The notes: a model not told the origin generated them from the sequence alone. Shown: positions 51,072 to 60,259, numbered from the stretch's first letter. The stretch is DNA of 64,000 nucleotides from Streptomyces olivochromogenes (GCF_001514115.1 NZ_KQ948453.1:106659-170658); one strand, 5' to 3'. Translations and numbers: made by a program.

Positions 51072-51599
51072 TTAGAGCGAGGGTTGGGCAAGCCCCTGGA
51101 GTGCGGCGACGGCCCGTTCGGTGATCTCGCCGGGGTCGCCGGAGACGTCCACGGAGACACCCGCCTCGTCCGCTTCCAGCGGCTGGAGGGTGGCGAACTG
51201 CGAGTCCAGCAGCGCCGTCGGCATGAAGTGCCCCTGACGGTGCGACATCCGGTCCTCGATGAGCGCGCGGTCACCGGTCAGATGGACGAAGACGACCCCG
51301 GGCGCCTCGGCCCGCAGCCGGTCGCGATAGCTGCGCTTGAGCGCCGAACTGCTGACCACTCCGCCGAGCCCGTGCCGGTCGTGCGCCCAACGGCCGATGG
51401 CGTCCAGCCACGGCCAGCGGTCGTCGTCCGTCAGCGGGGTCCCGGCCGACATCTTGGCGATGTTGGCCTGTGGGTGGAAGTCGTCGCCCTCGGCGTACGG
51501 AACGCCGAGCCGGGCCGCAAGCAGGGGACCGATGGTGGTCTTGCCGGTGCCTGCGACGCCCATGACCACGACGACATGGGGGGTGCGCACTTGCTGCAT
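51072..51599 (-). CDS. gntK: gluconokinase
   Basis: 175 aa kinase that phosphorylates gluconate to 6-phosphogluconate, feeding the pentose phosphate pathway. Walker A GVAGTGKT is at residues 14-21; EGDDFHPQANIAKMSAGTPL and CSALKRSYRD-like SSALKRSYRDRLR, FVHLTGD and MSHRQGHFMPTALLDSQF match the family. I chose ATG 51599 because the in-frame ATG at 51641 would place a 23-base palindrome inside the coding region. Confidence 0.95.
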   Translation of the reverse strand: MQQVRTPHVVVVMGVAGTGKTTIGPLLAARLGVPYAEGDDFHPQANIAKMSAGTPLTDDDRWPWLDAIGRWAHDRHGLGGVVSSSALKRSYRDRLRAEAPGVVFVHLTGDRALIEDRMSHRQGHFMPTALLDSQFATLQPLEADEAGVSVDVSGDPGEITERAVAALQGLAQPSL

Positions 51600-51615
51600 C
51601 GTGCTCTCACTGTCT

Positions 51616-51638
51616 TCGTCGACATCTGATGTCGACGA
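51616..51638. promoter_or_regulatory. 23-base perfect palindrome in the gntK-gntR intergenic region
   Basis: Arms TCGTCGACAT and ATGTCGACGA around CTG, no mismatch, 16 bases upstream of the gntK ATG. It is the strongest candidate operator for the divergently encoded GntR protein. The region from 51639 to 51729 is AT-rich and should hold both promoters. Confidence 0.7.
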
Positions 51639-51729
51639 CACTGAAACTCATTAGGTACGACGAATTCAAGAGTGTGTGACATATAAGTCTGACTTTTTGT
51701 TCCAGGGCTCCGCCTCGTACGCTGACCCC

Positions 51730-52431
51730 ATGACCACACGGGGCCGGGGGCTGCACGGACATGTACTGGAGTCCCTCGGGCCGGCGATCACGGCGGGCGA
51801 GTACCCGCCGGGGAGCGTGCTGCGCACCGACGAACTCGCGCAGCGCTTCGAGGTGTCACGCTCCGTGATGCGCGAGGCGGTCAGGGTGCTGGAGTCCATG
51901 TACCTGGTCGAGTCCCGCCGCCGCGTCGGCGTCACCGTCCGCCCCAAGGCCGAATGGAACGTGTTCGACCCTCAGGTCATCCGCTGGCGGCTGGCCGGCG
52001 CCGACCGCCCCCACCAGCTGCGATCGCTCACCGTGCTGCGCTCCGCCGTCGAGCCGATCGCCGCGGGCCTGTCCGCCCGCCACGCCACCGCCGCGCAGTG
52101 CGCGGAGCTCACCGAGTGCGCCCTCGGCATGGTGGCCAACTCACGCGGCCACAAGCTGGAGGAGTACCTCGTCCACGACGTGGCCTTCCACCGGGTGATC
52201 CTCAACGCCTCCGGCAACGAGATGTTCGCCCGTCTCGGTGACGTGGTCGCCGAGGTCCTCGCGGGCCGCACCCACCACGAGGTGATGTTCGAGGACCCCG
52301 ACCCGGCCGCCGTCACCCTGCACGTCCAGGTCGCCGAGGCGGTCCGCGCGGGCGACGCGTCCCGCGCCGAGGAACTCACCCGCAAGATCACGGTCGGCGC
52401 GCTCCAGGAACTGGACATCCTCGCGCCGTAG
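51730..52431 (+). CDS. gntR: GntR/FadR-type (FCD) regulator of the gluconate cluster
   Basis: 233 aa. Winged HTH in residues about 5-72 (LRTDELAQRFEVSRSVMREA, VRVLESMYLVESRRRVGVTV); FCD ligand domain in residues about 90-230, with metal-site-type His in LVHDVAFHRVIL and THHEVMF. The ATG at 51730 is preferred over the frame upstream. Divergent from gntK-gntP-idnO-idnD, so it probably represses them until gluconate or 6-phosphogluconate appears. Matches the recalled SCO1678-SCO1680 order. Confidence 0.9.
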   Translation: MTTRGRGLHGHVLESLGPAITAGEYPPGSVLRTDELAQRFEVSRSVMREAVRVLESMYLVESRRRVGVTVRPKAEWNVFDPQVIRWRLAGADRPHQLRSLTVLRSAVEPIAAGLSARHATAAQCAELTECALGMVANSRGHKLEEYLVHDVAFHRVILNASGNEMFARLGDVVAEVLAGRTHHEVMFEDPDPAAVTLHVQVAEAVRAGDASRAEELTRKITVGALQELDILAP

Positions 52432-52436
52432 GCGTC

Positions 52437-52811
52437 CTACCCCAGGAAGTCGCCGTCGACGTACACCCAAGCCCCGTCGACCCGCTCGAACCGGCTCCGC
52501 TCGTGCAGCGAACCGCCCCGGTAGGAGGCCCGGAAGGTCACGGTCCCCGCGGAGTGGAAAGCCGACCCCTGCCCCGTGTCGAGGATCTCCAGACCCGTCC
52601 ACCGCATCCCCGGATCGAAGTCGACCCGCGCCGGCCGTGTCCGCGGATGCCAGGTCCGCAGCAGATAGCCCTCGTCCTCCTGGACGAAGGCGCAGTACCG
52701 CGACCGCATCAGACGCTCCGCGGTCGGCGCGAGCGCCTCACCGCGATGAAAGCGCCCACAGCACCGCGCGTACGGCTCGGGCAGCCCGCACGGGCAGCTA
52801 CGACTGGTCAT
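52437..52811 (-). CDS. YchJ/UPF0225 SEC-C-like protein
   Basis: 124 aa. The N-terminal SRSCPCGLPEPYARCCGRFH has the Cys/His set of a SEC-C zinc motif (residues about 3-20), and the rest has the YchJ pattern LMRSRYCAFVQEDEGYLLRTWH. Function of the family is unknown; a metal-linked NTF2-like role has been proposed. The stop faces the gntR stop with 5 bases between. Confidence 0.88.
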   Translation of the reverse strand: MTSRSCPCGLPEPYARCCGRFHRGEALAPTAERLMRSRYCAFVQEDEGYLLRTWHPRTRPARVDFDPGMRWTGLEILDTGQGSAFHSAGTVTFRASYRGGSLHERSRFERVDGAWVYVDGDFLG

Positions 52812-52864
52812 GACCGCCATTCTCTCCCAGCCCGAAGGGGCCTCTCTCGCAACCCGGAGGGGCC

Positions 52865-54340
52865 CTACGCCGAGTCGGCGTTGGTCGGCGGGTACGTCGG
52901 GCGGGCCGGCATCGGCGCGACGGTTACGGCCAGGGTGGGCAGCGGCGGCAGCTTCGCCGTACGCACCCAGGCCCCGAACAGGTCGTCCAGCGGCTCGGCC
53001 GAGTACCGGGCGGCGTGCGCGGTGAACACCGCCGTGGTGACCGCGCCGCCCCGGTGCAGGGCGGCCCAGCCGCGCAGCATACGGAAGAACGCGTCGTCGC
53101 CCATCGCGCAGCGCAGCGCGTGCAGGGTGAGTCCGCCGCGCTCGTAGAGCCGGTCGTCGAACATCAGCTTGCGGCCCGGGTCGGACAGCACCAGGTCCTT
53201 CGGCTGCCCGGACAGCTTGCGGTGCGCGAGAGCGGCCAACTGCTGGGCCGTACGGCCGCCCGACCGCTCCGACCACAGCCACTCGGCGTACTTCGCGAAG
53301 CCCTCGTTCAGCCAGATGTGCCGCCAGTCCGCGATGGACACGCTGTTGCCGAACCACTGGTGTGCCAGCTCGTGCGCGACCAGCCGCTCCGAACCCCGCG
53401 CCCCGTCCACGTGGTTGGCGCCGAACAGCGACAACCCCTGCGCCTCGACGGGGACATCGAGCTCCTCCTCGGTCACCACGACGGCGTACTCGCCGAACGG
53501 ATACGGCCCGAAGATCTGCTCGAACAGCTCCATCATCGCGGGCTGCCGCGCGAAGTCCCGGGAGAACGCGGCGAGCAGGTGCGCGGGCAGATGCCCCGTC
53601 TGCGGTACGCCGCCGAGCCCGGGGTCGCCGAGCAGCACCGTCTGGTACTTCCCGATCGACAGCCCGACCAGATAGCTGGAGGTCGGCGCCGCCTGCTCGT
53701 ACACCCAGGTCGTCGTCGACGCCTTCGTCGTACGGGTGAGCAGCCGCCCGCCCGCCACCACCGAGTACGCCGACGGCGTCGTGATGGAGATCTGGTACGA
53801 GGCCTTGTCGGCGGGGCGGTCGTTGCACGGGTACCAGGAGGGCGCGCCGATCGGCTGGCTCGCCACCAGCGCCCCGTCCTCCAGCTCCTCCCAGCCGAGT
53901 TCGCCCCAGGGGCTGGGGACCGGCTTGGGGTTGCCCGACCAGTGCACCTCCACGGTGAACGCGGCACCGGCCCGTATCGGCTTCGGCGGGCGGATGCGCA
54001 ACCGGCCGCCCCGGTGCGTGTAGTGCGGTGCCTTGCCGTCGACCCGGACCCGGCCGATCCGGAAGTCGGCCAGGTTCAGCTGGAACTCGGCGAGTGGAGC
54101 CCGGCCCGCTATGGCGTTGAGCCGCGCGGTGCCGGACAGCCGGTTGGGGCCGGGGCGGTAGTCCAGCGCGAGCTCATACCGGTGCACCCGGTAACGGGGA
54201 TCACCGTTGGCCGGGAAGTACGGGTCCGAACCCACTGCCTGCTGAACGCTCACGCTTGCGTCTGCTCCCTGCGCTGTGCTCGTACGACGTGCCGGTGCAC
54301 CGTCCCCGGACGCCGTACGGGCCGCGCCTAGGAACGCCAT
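52865..54340 (-). CDS. M1-family zinc aminopeptidase coupled to a Pls-like synthetase
   Basis: 491 aa. Zinc and catalytic residues are His323, Glu324, His327 and Glu346 (HELAHQWFG, x18, NEGFAKY). The usual GxMEN exopeptidase motif is replaced by PVEAQGLSLFG, as in other actinobacterial M1 enzymes of this group. No signal peptide is obvious at this start. The ATG lies 13 bases inside the end of the Pls-like NRPS gene, so translation is probably coupled. Known epsilon-polylysine producers carry zinc aminopeptidases that trim the polymer, so a trimming, resistance or recycling role is inferred. Confidence 0.88.
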   Translation of the reverse strand: MAFLGAARTASGDGAPARRTSTAQGADASVSVQQAVGSDPYFPANGDPRYRVHRYELALDYRPGPNRLSGTARLNAIAGRAPLAEFQLNLADFRIGRVRVDGKAPHYTHRGGRLRIRPPKPIRAGAAFTVEVHWSGNPKPVPSPWGELGWEELEDGALVASQPIGAPSWYPCNDRPADKASYQISITTPSAYSVVAGGRLLTRTTKASTTTWVYEQAAPTSSYLVGLSIGKYQTVLLGDPGLGGVPQTGHLPAHLLAAFSRDFARQPAMMELFEQIFGPYPFGEYAVVVTEEELDVPVEAQGLSLFGANHVDGARGSERLVAHELAHQWFGNSVSIADWRHIWLNEGFAKYAEWLWSERSGGRTAQQLAALAHRKLSGQPKDLVLSDPGRKLMFDDRLYERGGLTLHALRCAMGDDAFFRMLRGWAALHRGGAVTTAVFTAHAARYSAEPLDDLFGAWVRTAKLPPLPTLAVTVAPMPARPTYPPTNADSA

Positions 54341-57300
54341 GCCTCGATCGGGTTGCCCAGCCAGCGGGTGTCGTCGGGGACGGATTCCGCCGCCATGACG
54401 AGCGAGGCGGGTCCCAGCGTGCTGCGCGCCCCGACTGTGCTGCCGGGAAGGACGATTCCGCCCGGGCCCAGAGTGGCGCCCTCACGGAGGACAACAGTAT
54501 CCGTCCGCAAGATCCGGTCGTGGAAGAGGTGGGTCTGCAGGACACAGCCCCGGTTGACCGTGGTCGCGTCCTCCAGGGTCACCAGGTCCGTCTCGGGTAG
54601 CCAGTAACTCTCGATCCATGCCCCCTTGCCGATATGGGCGCCGAGGCCGCGCAGCCACGCCGTCATCAGCGGCGTACCGGGCACGGATCCGGCCAGCCAC
54701 GGCACGGCGACGACCTCGACGAAGGTGTCCGCCAGCTCGTTGCGCCACACGAAACCGCTCCACAGCGGGTGCTCGCCCGCCCGGTGCCGGCCCACCAGCA
54801 GCCACTTCGCCACGATGGACGTCAGGCAGGCCAGCACGCCGACGCCCAGGAACACGACTCCGGCCAGCAGCGGCGCCCAGACGCCCAGCGCGCTCAGCGC
54901 GGCGACGGTCAGGACCGCCAGCGCCGCCGAGCAGAACACCGGCACGATCCGGCACAGCTCCACGAGGGCCCGCGCCCACAGCAGCCGCGCGGGCGGGTCG
55001 TAGGTACGGCTCTGATCGCCGTCCTGCGTCGAGCGCGGCAGCTTCACCGGCGGCAGACCCAGGTACGAGCTGCCCTTCTTCGCCTTCTTCGGGGTCGCCG
55101 ACAGCACCCCGACCAGCCCGCCGTCCGGCACGCTGCGGCCCGGCGCGGTCATCCCGGAGTTGCCCAGGAAGGCCCGGCGGCCGATCTCGGCACGCCCGAT
55201 CCGCATCCAGCCGCCGCCCAGCTCGTACGGCGCGGTCAGGGTGTCGTCGGCGAGGAAGGCGCCCTCGCCCACGGTGGTGAGACTCGGCAGCGCGAGGACG
55301 GTGGAGACCTCGGCACCCCGGCCGATCCTCATACCGAGCAGCCGCAGCCACACCGGCGTGATCAGCCCGGCGTACAGCGGGAACAGCGTGTCGCGCGAGC
55401 GGTCCATCAACTGCGTGACGGTCCAGGCCTGCCAGCCGATCCGGCTGTGCGTCGGGTACGTGCCTTCACGCAGGCCCAGGCTGAGCAGACGCACGCCGAC
55501 CAGGAGCAGCAGCGCGTACGCGAGCCCGAAGGCGAGCGTGGCCGGGACCAGCGCGAGCGCCGCGCCGCGCAGGGCCGCACCGAGCCCGGCGTCCGCGCGC
55601 ACGAACGGATGAGCCACCAGGAGCGCGGCCACGGCGGAAAGAACAGGCAGCGCGGTCAGCGCGAAACCGGTCGCGCCGTACATCGCCCGCCAGTACGTAC
55701 CCCGGCGCGGACGCTCCTTGGGCCAGGCACGCTTCGCCTTGCCGAGCTTGCCGGCGGGCGCTCCGGCCCAGCGCTGCCCGGTGGGAATCTGCCCGGCGAC
55801 CGCCGAGCCCGGCGCCACCTCGGCCCGCTTGCCGACGCGCGCGCCCGGGAAGAGGATGCCGCGCGTCCCGACCACCGCACCGGCGCCGACCTTGACCTGC
55901 CCGATCTCCAGCCGGTCACCGTCCAGCCAGTACCCCGACAGGTCCACCTCGGACTCGACGGCGGCACCCCGGCCCAGCTTGAGCATGCCGGTCACCGGCG
56001 GCAGCGAGTGCAGATCGACGTCCTTGCCGACCTTGGCGCCCAGGGCACGCGCGTACCGCTCCAGCCAGGACCCGGTCAGCGAGGCCGCGCCACTGAACTC
56101 GGCCAGCCGTTCGGCGGTCCACAGCCGCAGATGCACACTTCCGCCCCGGGGGTAGCGTCCGGGCTTCACCCGGCGCAGCAGCAGCCGCGCCCCGCCCGCC
56201 GCGATCGCGAGCCGCCCCGGCGGGCTGTGGAGCACGACCGCCCCGGCGCCGACGAGCCACCACGAGGCGCTCGGCGCCCAGGGGTACGGACCGAACCAGT
56301 GCAGTACGTTCCCGAGCGCGGCCAGCGCCACGGTCCAGCGCAGCCCCATCAGCGTGAACAGGGGTATCAGCAGGAACAGCTGGGTCACCTTGGCGCGCAG
56401 TGGCACCGGGGCGATCACCCGGTCGCCGCCGTCGTCCTGCGCGGACTTCTCCAGGCGCCGGGCCAGCTTGCGCAGAACGGGCTGCTGGTAGATGTCGAGC
56501 ACGGCGGCGCTGGGGTAGCGGGTGCGCAGCCGGGTGGTGAGCTGGGCGGCGGCGAGGCTGCCACCGCCGATCGCGAAGAAGTCGTCGGACCCGCTGCCGA
56601 CCGGGATGCCGAGGACCTCGCTCCACTGCTCGGCGAGCCAGGCCTCGGTGCCGTAGAGCTGTTCCTTCGTACCGCCGGTCTCCAGGCCCTCCAGGGGCCA
56701 GGGCAGCGCGCCCCGGTCGACCTTGCCCGAGGTGCGGGTCGGCAGGTCCGCGACCGGGGCGAGCAGCGGGACGAGGGCCGCGGGCAGTTCGGCGCGCAGC
56801 TTCTCGACGGCGGCGGCCTGGTCCCAGCCCTCCTGGGTGACGACATAGCCGACGAGCAGCTGGTTGCCGCTGCGGGCGGTCCGGACGGCGGCGGCGGCCC
56901 CCGCCACACCGGGGAGCGCCTGGAGCGCCGTGTCGACCTCGCCGAGCTCGATGCGGCGCCCGCCGAGCTTGATCTGCTCGTCGGCCCGCCCGAGGAAGAT
57001 CAGCCCCTCCGGCTCGGCCTTGACGAGGTCACCACTGCGGTACGCCCGCGCCCAGCCGAGCGACTGAAGCGGCGCGTACTTCTCCGCGTCCTTCTCCGCG
57101 TCGAGATACCGGGCGAGACCGACCCCGCCGATCACCAGCTGGCCGGTGTCGCCCATGGCCACGGGCTCGCCGGCCTCGTCGACCACGGCCAGCTCCCAGC
57201 CGTTCAGCGGCAGCCCGATCCGGATCGGCTCCTCGCCGGTCATGAGGGAGGCACAGGCGACGACGGTCGCCTCGGTGGGCCCGTAGGTGTTCCACACCTC

Positions 57301-58203
57301 GCGGCCCTCGGTCACCAGCCGCTGGACCAGCTCGGGCGGGCAGGCCTCACCGCCGAAGATCAGCAGCCGTACGTCGGCCAGGGCCTCCGGCTCCCAGAGC
57401 GCGGCGAGCGTCGGCACGGTCGAGACGACGCTGATCTCCTGCTCGACCAGCCAGGGCCCCAGGTCGGCGCCGCTGCGCACCTGGGAGCGCGGCACGGGGA
57501 CCAGGCAGGCGCCGTAGCGCCAGGCCAGCCACATCTCCTCGCAGGAGGCGTCGAAGGCGACGGACAGGCCCGCCATGACCCGGTCACCGGGCCCGATCGG
57601 GTCCTCGGTGAGGAACAGCTCCGCCTCGGCGTCGACGAACGCGGCGGCGCTGCGGTGACTGACGGCCACACCCTTGGGCTTGCCCGTGGACCCGGAGGTG
57701 AAGATGATCCAGGCGTCGTGCTCGACACGGGGGCGCGCGGCGGGCACCTCGGAGGTGCCGTTGACGGTCAGCCGGTGCCCGGCCCCGATGACGGCCCGCA
57801 CCTCCGCCTCGCCGAAGACCAGCTCGGCCCGCTCGTCGGGGTCCTCGGCGTCCACCGGCACATAGGCAGCGCCCGCGGCCAGTACGGCGAGGATGGCGAC
57901 GTACAGCTCGTTGGTGCCGGAGGGGACACGGACGCCGACCCGGTCGCCGAGGCCCACTCCGGCGTCGCTCAGCCGCCGCCGCTGGGCCTCGACCTCGACG
58001 GCCAGGGCGCGGTAGGTGAGGACCCGGTGGCCGTCGTCGAGGGCGGGCTCGTCGGGGTGGGCCCGGACGGTGGCGTCGAGGATGTCGACCAGCGTGCGCG
58101 GCGAGGCGGCGACGGAGGCGGAGAAGCGCGCCGGGTCGCCGAACTCCGCGCGCACCTCCTCGTCGAACAGCGCGAGTGCGGGGCCTTGCTCGAGGGCTGC
58201 CAT
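54328..58203 (-). CDS. pls: Pls/PosA-family poly-amino-acid synthetase (membrane NRPS)
   Basis: 1,291 aa, near the 1,319 aa of epsilon-poly-L-lysine synthetase (Pls). An A domain fills residues about 35-520: FTSGSTGKPKG, FDASCEEMW, NTYGPTEATV, YRSGDLVK, and Lys494 in TRTSGKVDR. The T domain has Ser549 in IGGGSLAA. Then about six membrane helices alternate with tandem hexapeptide-repeat domains (for example LGPGGIVLPGSTVGARSTLG near the C-terminus). No normal C or TE domain is present. My pocket reading is D-A-E-S-I-G-T-V-V-K, suggesting a cationic residue such as lysine. GTGAGGACCCG precedes the ATG. Product unproven. Confidence 0.9.
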   Translation of the reverse strand: MAALEQGPALALFDEEVRAEFGDPARFSASVAASPRTLVDILDATVRAHPDEPALDDGHRVLTYRALAVEVEAQRRRLSDAGVGLGDRVGVRVPSGTNELYVAILAVLAAGAAYVPVDAEDPDERAELVFGEAEVRAVIGAGHRLTVNGTSEVPAARPRVEHDAWIIFTSGSTGKPKGVAVSHRSAAAFVDAEAELFLTEDPIGPGDRVMAGLSVAFDASCEEMWLAWRYGACLVPVPRSQVRSGADLGPWLVEQEISVVSTVPTLAALWEPEALADVRLLIFGGEACPPELVQRLVTEGREVWNTYGPTEATVVACASLMTGEEPIRIGLPLNGWELAVVDEAGEPVAMGDTGQLVIGGVGLARYLDAEKDAEKYAPLQSLGWARAYRSGDLVKAEPEGLIFLGRADEQIKLGGRRIELGEVDTALQALPGVAGAAAAVRTARSGNQLLVGYVVTQEGWDQAAAVEKLRAELPAALVPLLAPVADLPTRTSGKVDRGALPWPLEGLETGGTKEQLYGTEAWLAEQWSEVLGIPVGSGSDDFFAIGGGSLAAAQLTTRLRTRYPSAAVLDIYQQPVLRKLARRLEKSAQDDGGDRVIAPVPLRAKVTQLFLLIPLFTLMGLRWTVALAALGNVLHWFGPYPWAPSASWWLVGAGAVVLHSPPGRLAIAAGGARLLLRRVKPGRYPRGGSVHLRLWTAERLAEFSGAASLTGSWLERYARALGAKVGKDVDLHSLPPVTGMLKLGRGAAVESEVDLSGYWLDGDRLEIGQVKVGAGAVVGTRGILFPGARVGKRAEVAPGSAVAGQIPTGQRWAGAPAGKLGKAKRAWPKERPRRGTYWRAMYGATGFALTALPVLSAVAALLVAHPFVRADAGLGAALRGAALALVPATLAFGLAYALLLLVGVRLLSLGLREGTYPTHSRIGWQAWTVTQLMDRSRDTLFPLYAGLITPVWLRLLGMRIGRGAEVSTVLALPSLTTVGEGAFLADDTLTAPYELGGGWMRIGRAEIGRRAFLGNSGMTAPGRSVPDGGLVGVLSATPKKAKKGSSYLGLPPVKLPRSTQDGDQSRTYDPPARLLWARALVELCRIVPVFCSAALAVLTVAALSALGVWAPLLAGVVFLGVGVLACLTSIVAKWLLVGRHRAGEHPLWSGFVWRNELADTFVEVVAVPWLAGSVPGTPLMTAWLRGLGAHIGKGAWIESYWLPETDLVTLEDATTVNRGCVLQTHLFHDRILRTDTVVLREGATLGPGGIVLPGSTVGARSTLGPASLVMAAESVPDDTRWLGNPIEAWRS

Positions 58204-58533
58204 CGGGTCCTCACGTGTTGTTCCCGGAGCGTCCGGGGAGCTGGTGGGCCCGCAGGTATGCCTGGGGATATTCCGGTCCAGCTCCAAACAAGCCTTGAAT
58301 TTTAGTACGACGCTAGTCGCGTACCTGGTCATCAGCCATGCGGGGACTCCGTACGAGGGCTCCGGAACCACTGATTCCGGTGTGGTGACGGGGCTCTGAC
58401 ATGGGGGTATGTCATCCTGACGAGATCTGCCCCACATCTGTCCGTAACGCGGCGAACACGATGAGTTGAGGCCTGCGCTGCGCACAACGAGTGAGGGCCG
58501 CGACCTGATGGTCGCGGCCCTCACTCCTCTGTG
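58204..58533. other. promoter region of the pls-like gene and tRNA terminator
   Basis: About 330 bases. GTACGACGCT/AGTCGCGTAC at 58305-58324 is an imperfect palindrome (7 of 10 pairs) in an AT-richer patch 100 bases upstream of the synthetase ATG and may be an operator. No CDS is visible. The far end holds the tRNA terminator listed separately. Confidence 0.45.
58491..58524 (-). terminator. terminator downstream of tRNA-Leu
   Basis: GTGAGGGCCGCGACC and its exact reverse complement around a TGAT loop: 15-base arms. It lies 10 bases beyond the 3' end of the tRNA gene, which is on the minus strand. Confidence 0.85.
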
Positions 58534-58618
58534 TGTCCGAGGGGGGACTTGAACCCCCACGCCCGATAAAGGGCACTAGCACCTCAAGCTAGCGCGTCTG
58601 CCATTCCGCCACCCGGAC
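58534..58618 (-). tRNA. tRNA-Leu (anticodon GAG)
   Basis: The minus strand folds as a class II tRNA of 85 bases. Acceptor GTCCGGG pairs with CTCGGAC (one G-U) and the discriminator is A. The anticodon stem CTAGC/GCTAG encloses the loop TTGAGGT with anticodon GAG, reading CUC and CUU. The extra arm TGCCCTTTATCGGGCG is long, as expected for Leu, and the T arm contains GGTTCAAGTCC. CCA is not encoded. Confidence 0.95.
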
Positions 58619-58806
58619 AAGGTGTCTGTCGCGCGGGGTTTCCCTCGCGGCGACAGAGGAAACATTACCAGGCTTTCGAGGGCCCCCGGTCACACCCCGT
58701 CGCCGCGTGAACGGCGTGTGACGGGCCGGGTCCGGCCTTGGGGCGAGGAGGGGGTGGGGGAGAGGATGAGGGGGGACCACCAGCAGTGACAGTGGGAGGA
58801 AGCAGC

Positions 58807-60132
58807 GTGAGCGAGTCGAACACGGCCAGGAGCGTCTCTGGCGAGGACGAGGTCGTGGACCTCTGTCGCGAGCTGATCCAGATCGACACCAGCAACTACG
58901 GGGACCACTCCGGACCGGGTGAGCGCAAGGCCGCGGAGTACGTGGCCGAGAAGCTCGCCGAGGTCGGGCTCGAGCCGCAGATCTTCGAGTCGCACAAGGG
59001 GCGCGCGTCGACCGTGGCCCGTATCGAGGGCGAGGACCGCTCGCGCCCCGCGCTGCTCATCCACGGCCACACCGACGTCGTACCGGCCAACGCGGCGGAC
59101 TGGACCCATCACCCCTTCTCCGGCGAGATCGCGGACGGGATGGTGTGGGGCCGCGGCGCGGTCGACATGAAGGACATGGACGCCATGACGCTGGCGGTCG
59201 TCCGGGACCGGCTGCGCAGCGGGCGCAAGCCGCCGCGTGACATCGTCCTCGCGTTCCTCGCCGACGAGGAGGCCGGCGGCACGTGGGGCGCGCGGCACCT
59301 CGTCGACAAGCACCCCGACCTCTTCGAGGGCGTGACCGAGGCGATCGGCGAGGTCGGCGGGTTCTCCTTCACGGTCAACGAGAAGCTGCGGCTGTACCTC
59401 GTCGAGACCGCCCAGAAGGGCATGCACTGGATGAAGCTCACCGTGGACGGCACCGCCGGGCACGGTTCGATGATCCACAAGGACAACGCGATCACCGAGC
59501 TGTCCGAGGCCGTCGGACGGCTCGGGCGGCACAAGTTCCCGGTCCGGGTGACGAAGACGCTGCGGCACTTCCTCGACGAGCTCGGCGACGCGCTGGGCAC
59601 CGAGCTCGACCCGGAGAACATGGACGAGACGCTCGCCAAGCTCGGCGGCATCGCCAAGCTCATCGGCGCCTCCCTGCAGAACACCGCCAACCCGACCCAG
59701 CTCGGTGCCGGATACAAGGTCAACGTGATTCCGGGGCAGGCGACCGCGCACGTCGACGGGCGTTACCTGCCGGGGTACGAGGAGGAGTTCCTCACCGACC
59801 TGGACCGGATTCTGGGACCGAGGGTCAAGCGTGAGGACGTGCACGCGGACAAGGCGCTGGAGACCACCTTCGACGGGGCGCTGGTCGACGCCATGCAGAC
59901 CGCGCTGTCCGCCGAGGACCCGATCGCGCGAGCCGTGCCCTACATGCTCTCGGCCGGCACCGACGCCAAGTCCTTCGCCGACCTCGGCATCCGCTGCTTC
60001 GGCTTCGCCCCGCTCAAGCTGCCGCCGGAGCTGGACTTCGCGGGCATGTTCCACGGGGTCGACGAGCGGGTGCCGGTGGATGCCCTGAAGTTCGGCGTCC
60101 GTGTGCTCGACCGCTTCATCGAGGCGTCATGA
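58807..60132 (+). CDS. M20-family metallopeptidase/deacylase
   Basis: 441 aa dizinc hydrolase of the ArgE/DapE/carboxypeptidase G2 superfamily. Metal-site blocks are LLIHGHTDVVP, GRGAVDMKDM, and ADEEAGG with the catalytic Glu pair; the dimerisation domain is inserted near residues 195-310, and GTDAKSFADLGIRCFGF closes the site. The GTG at 58807 has GGAGGAAGCAGC before it. It removes an amino or acyl group from a peptide-like substrate in the cytoplasm; substrate not identifiable. Confidence 0.92.
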   Translation: MSESNTARSVSGEDEVVDLCRELIQIDTSNYGDHSGPGERKAAEYVAEKLAEVGLEPQIFESHKGRASTVARIEGEDRSRPALLIHGHTDVVPANAADWTHHPFSGEIADGMVWGRGAVDMKDMDAMTLAVVRDRLRSGRKPPRDIVLAFLADEEAGGTWGARHLVDKHPDLFEGVTEAIGEVGGFSFTVNEKLRLYLVETAQKGMHWMKLTVDGTAGHGSMIHKDNAITELSEAVGRLGRHKFPVRVTKTLRHFLDELGDALGTELDPENMDETLAKLGGIAKLIGASLQNTANPTQLGAGYKVNVIPGQATAHVDGRYLPGYEEEFLTDLDRILGPRVKREDVHADKALETTFDGALVDAMQTALSAEDPIARAVPYMLSAGTDAKSFADLGIRCFGFAPLKLPPELDFAGMFHGVDERVPVDALKFGVRVLDRFIEAS

Positions 60133-60233
60133 CACGTTGACGCCCGCATTCGCCCGTACGTACGGAGATCACCCGGGACGGGTGAATGCGACCATAAGCT
60201 CGTAGCTCTAGTAGTCCCTCCTCGTTACAGGTG

Positions 60234-60259
60234 ATGCGATCCGCTGCTTGGGATCGCAT
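60234..60259 (+). promoter_or_regulatory. 5'-leader hairpin of the short chaplin gene
   Basis: ATGCGATCC and GGATCGCAT, 9-base perfect arms with an 8-base loop, 9 bases before the AAGGAGG ribosome site. It may stabilise the mRNA or control translation of this highly expressed surface protein. Confidence 0.65.

Noticed and set aside
54634-58305. 1,223-codon open frame on the plus strand
   Set aside because: Complete antisense shadow of the Pls-like gene, rich in Arg, Gly, Gln and His, with no motifs.
60130-60180. BldN-type promoter upstream of chpH
   Set aside because: A CGTTGA hexamer is present but I found no matching -35 at the right spacing and could not be sure of the consensus.
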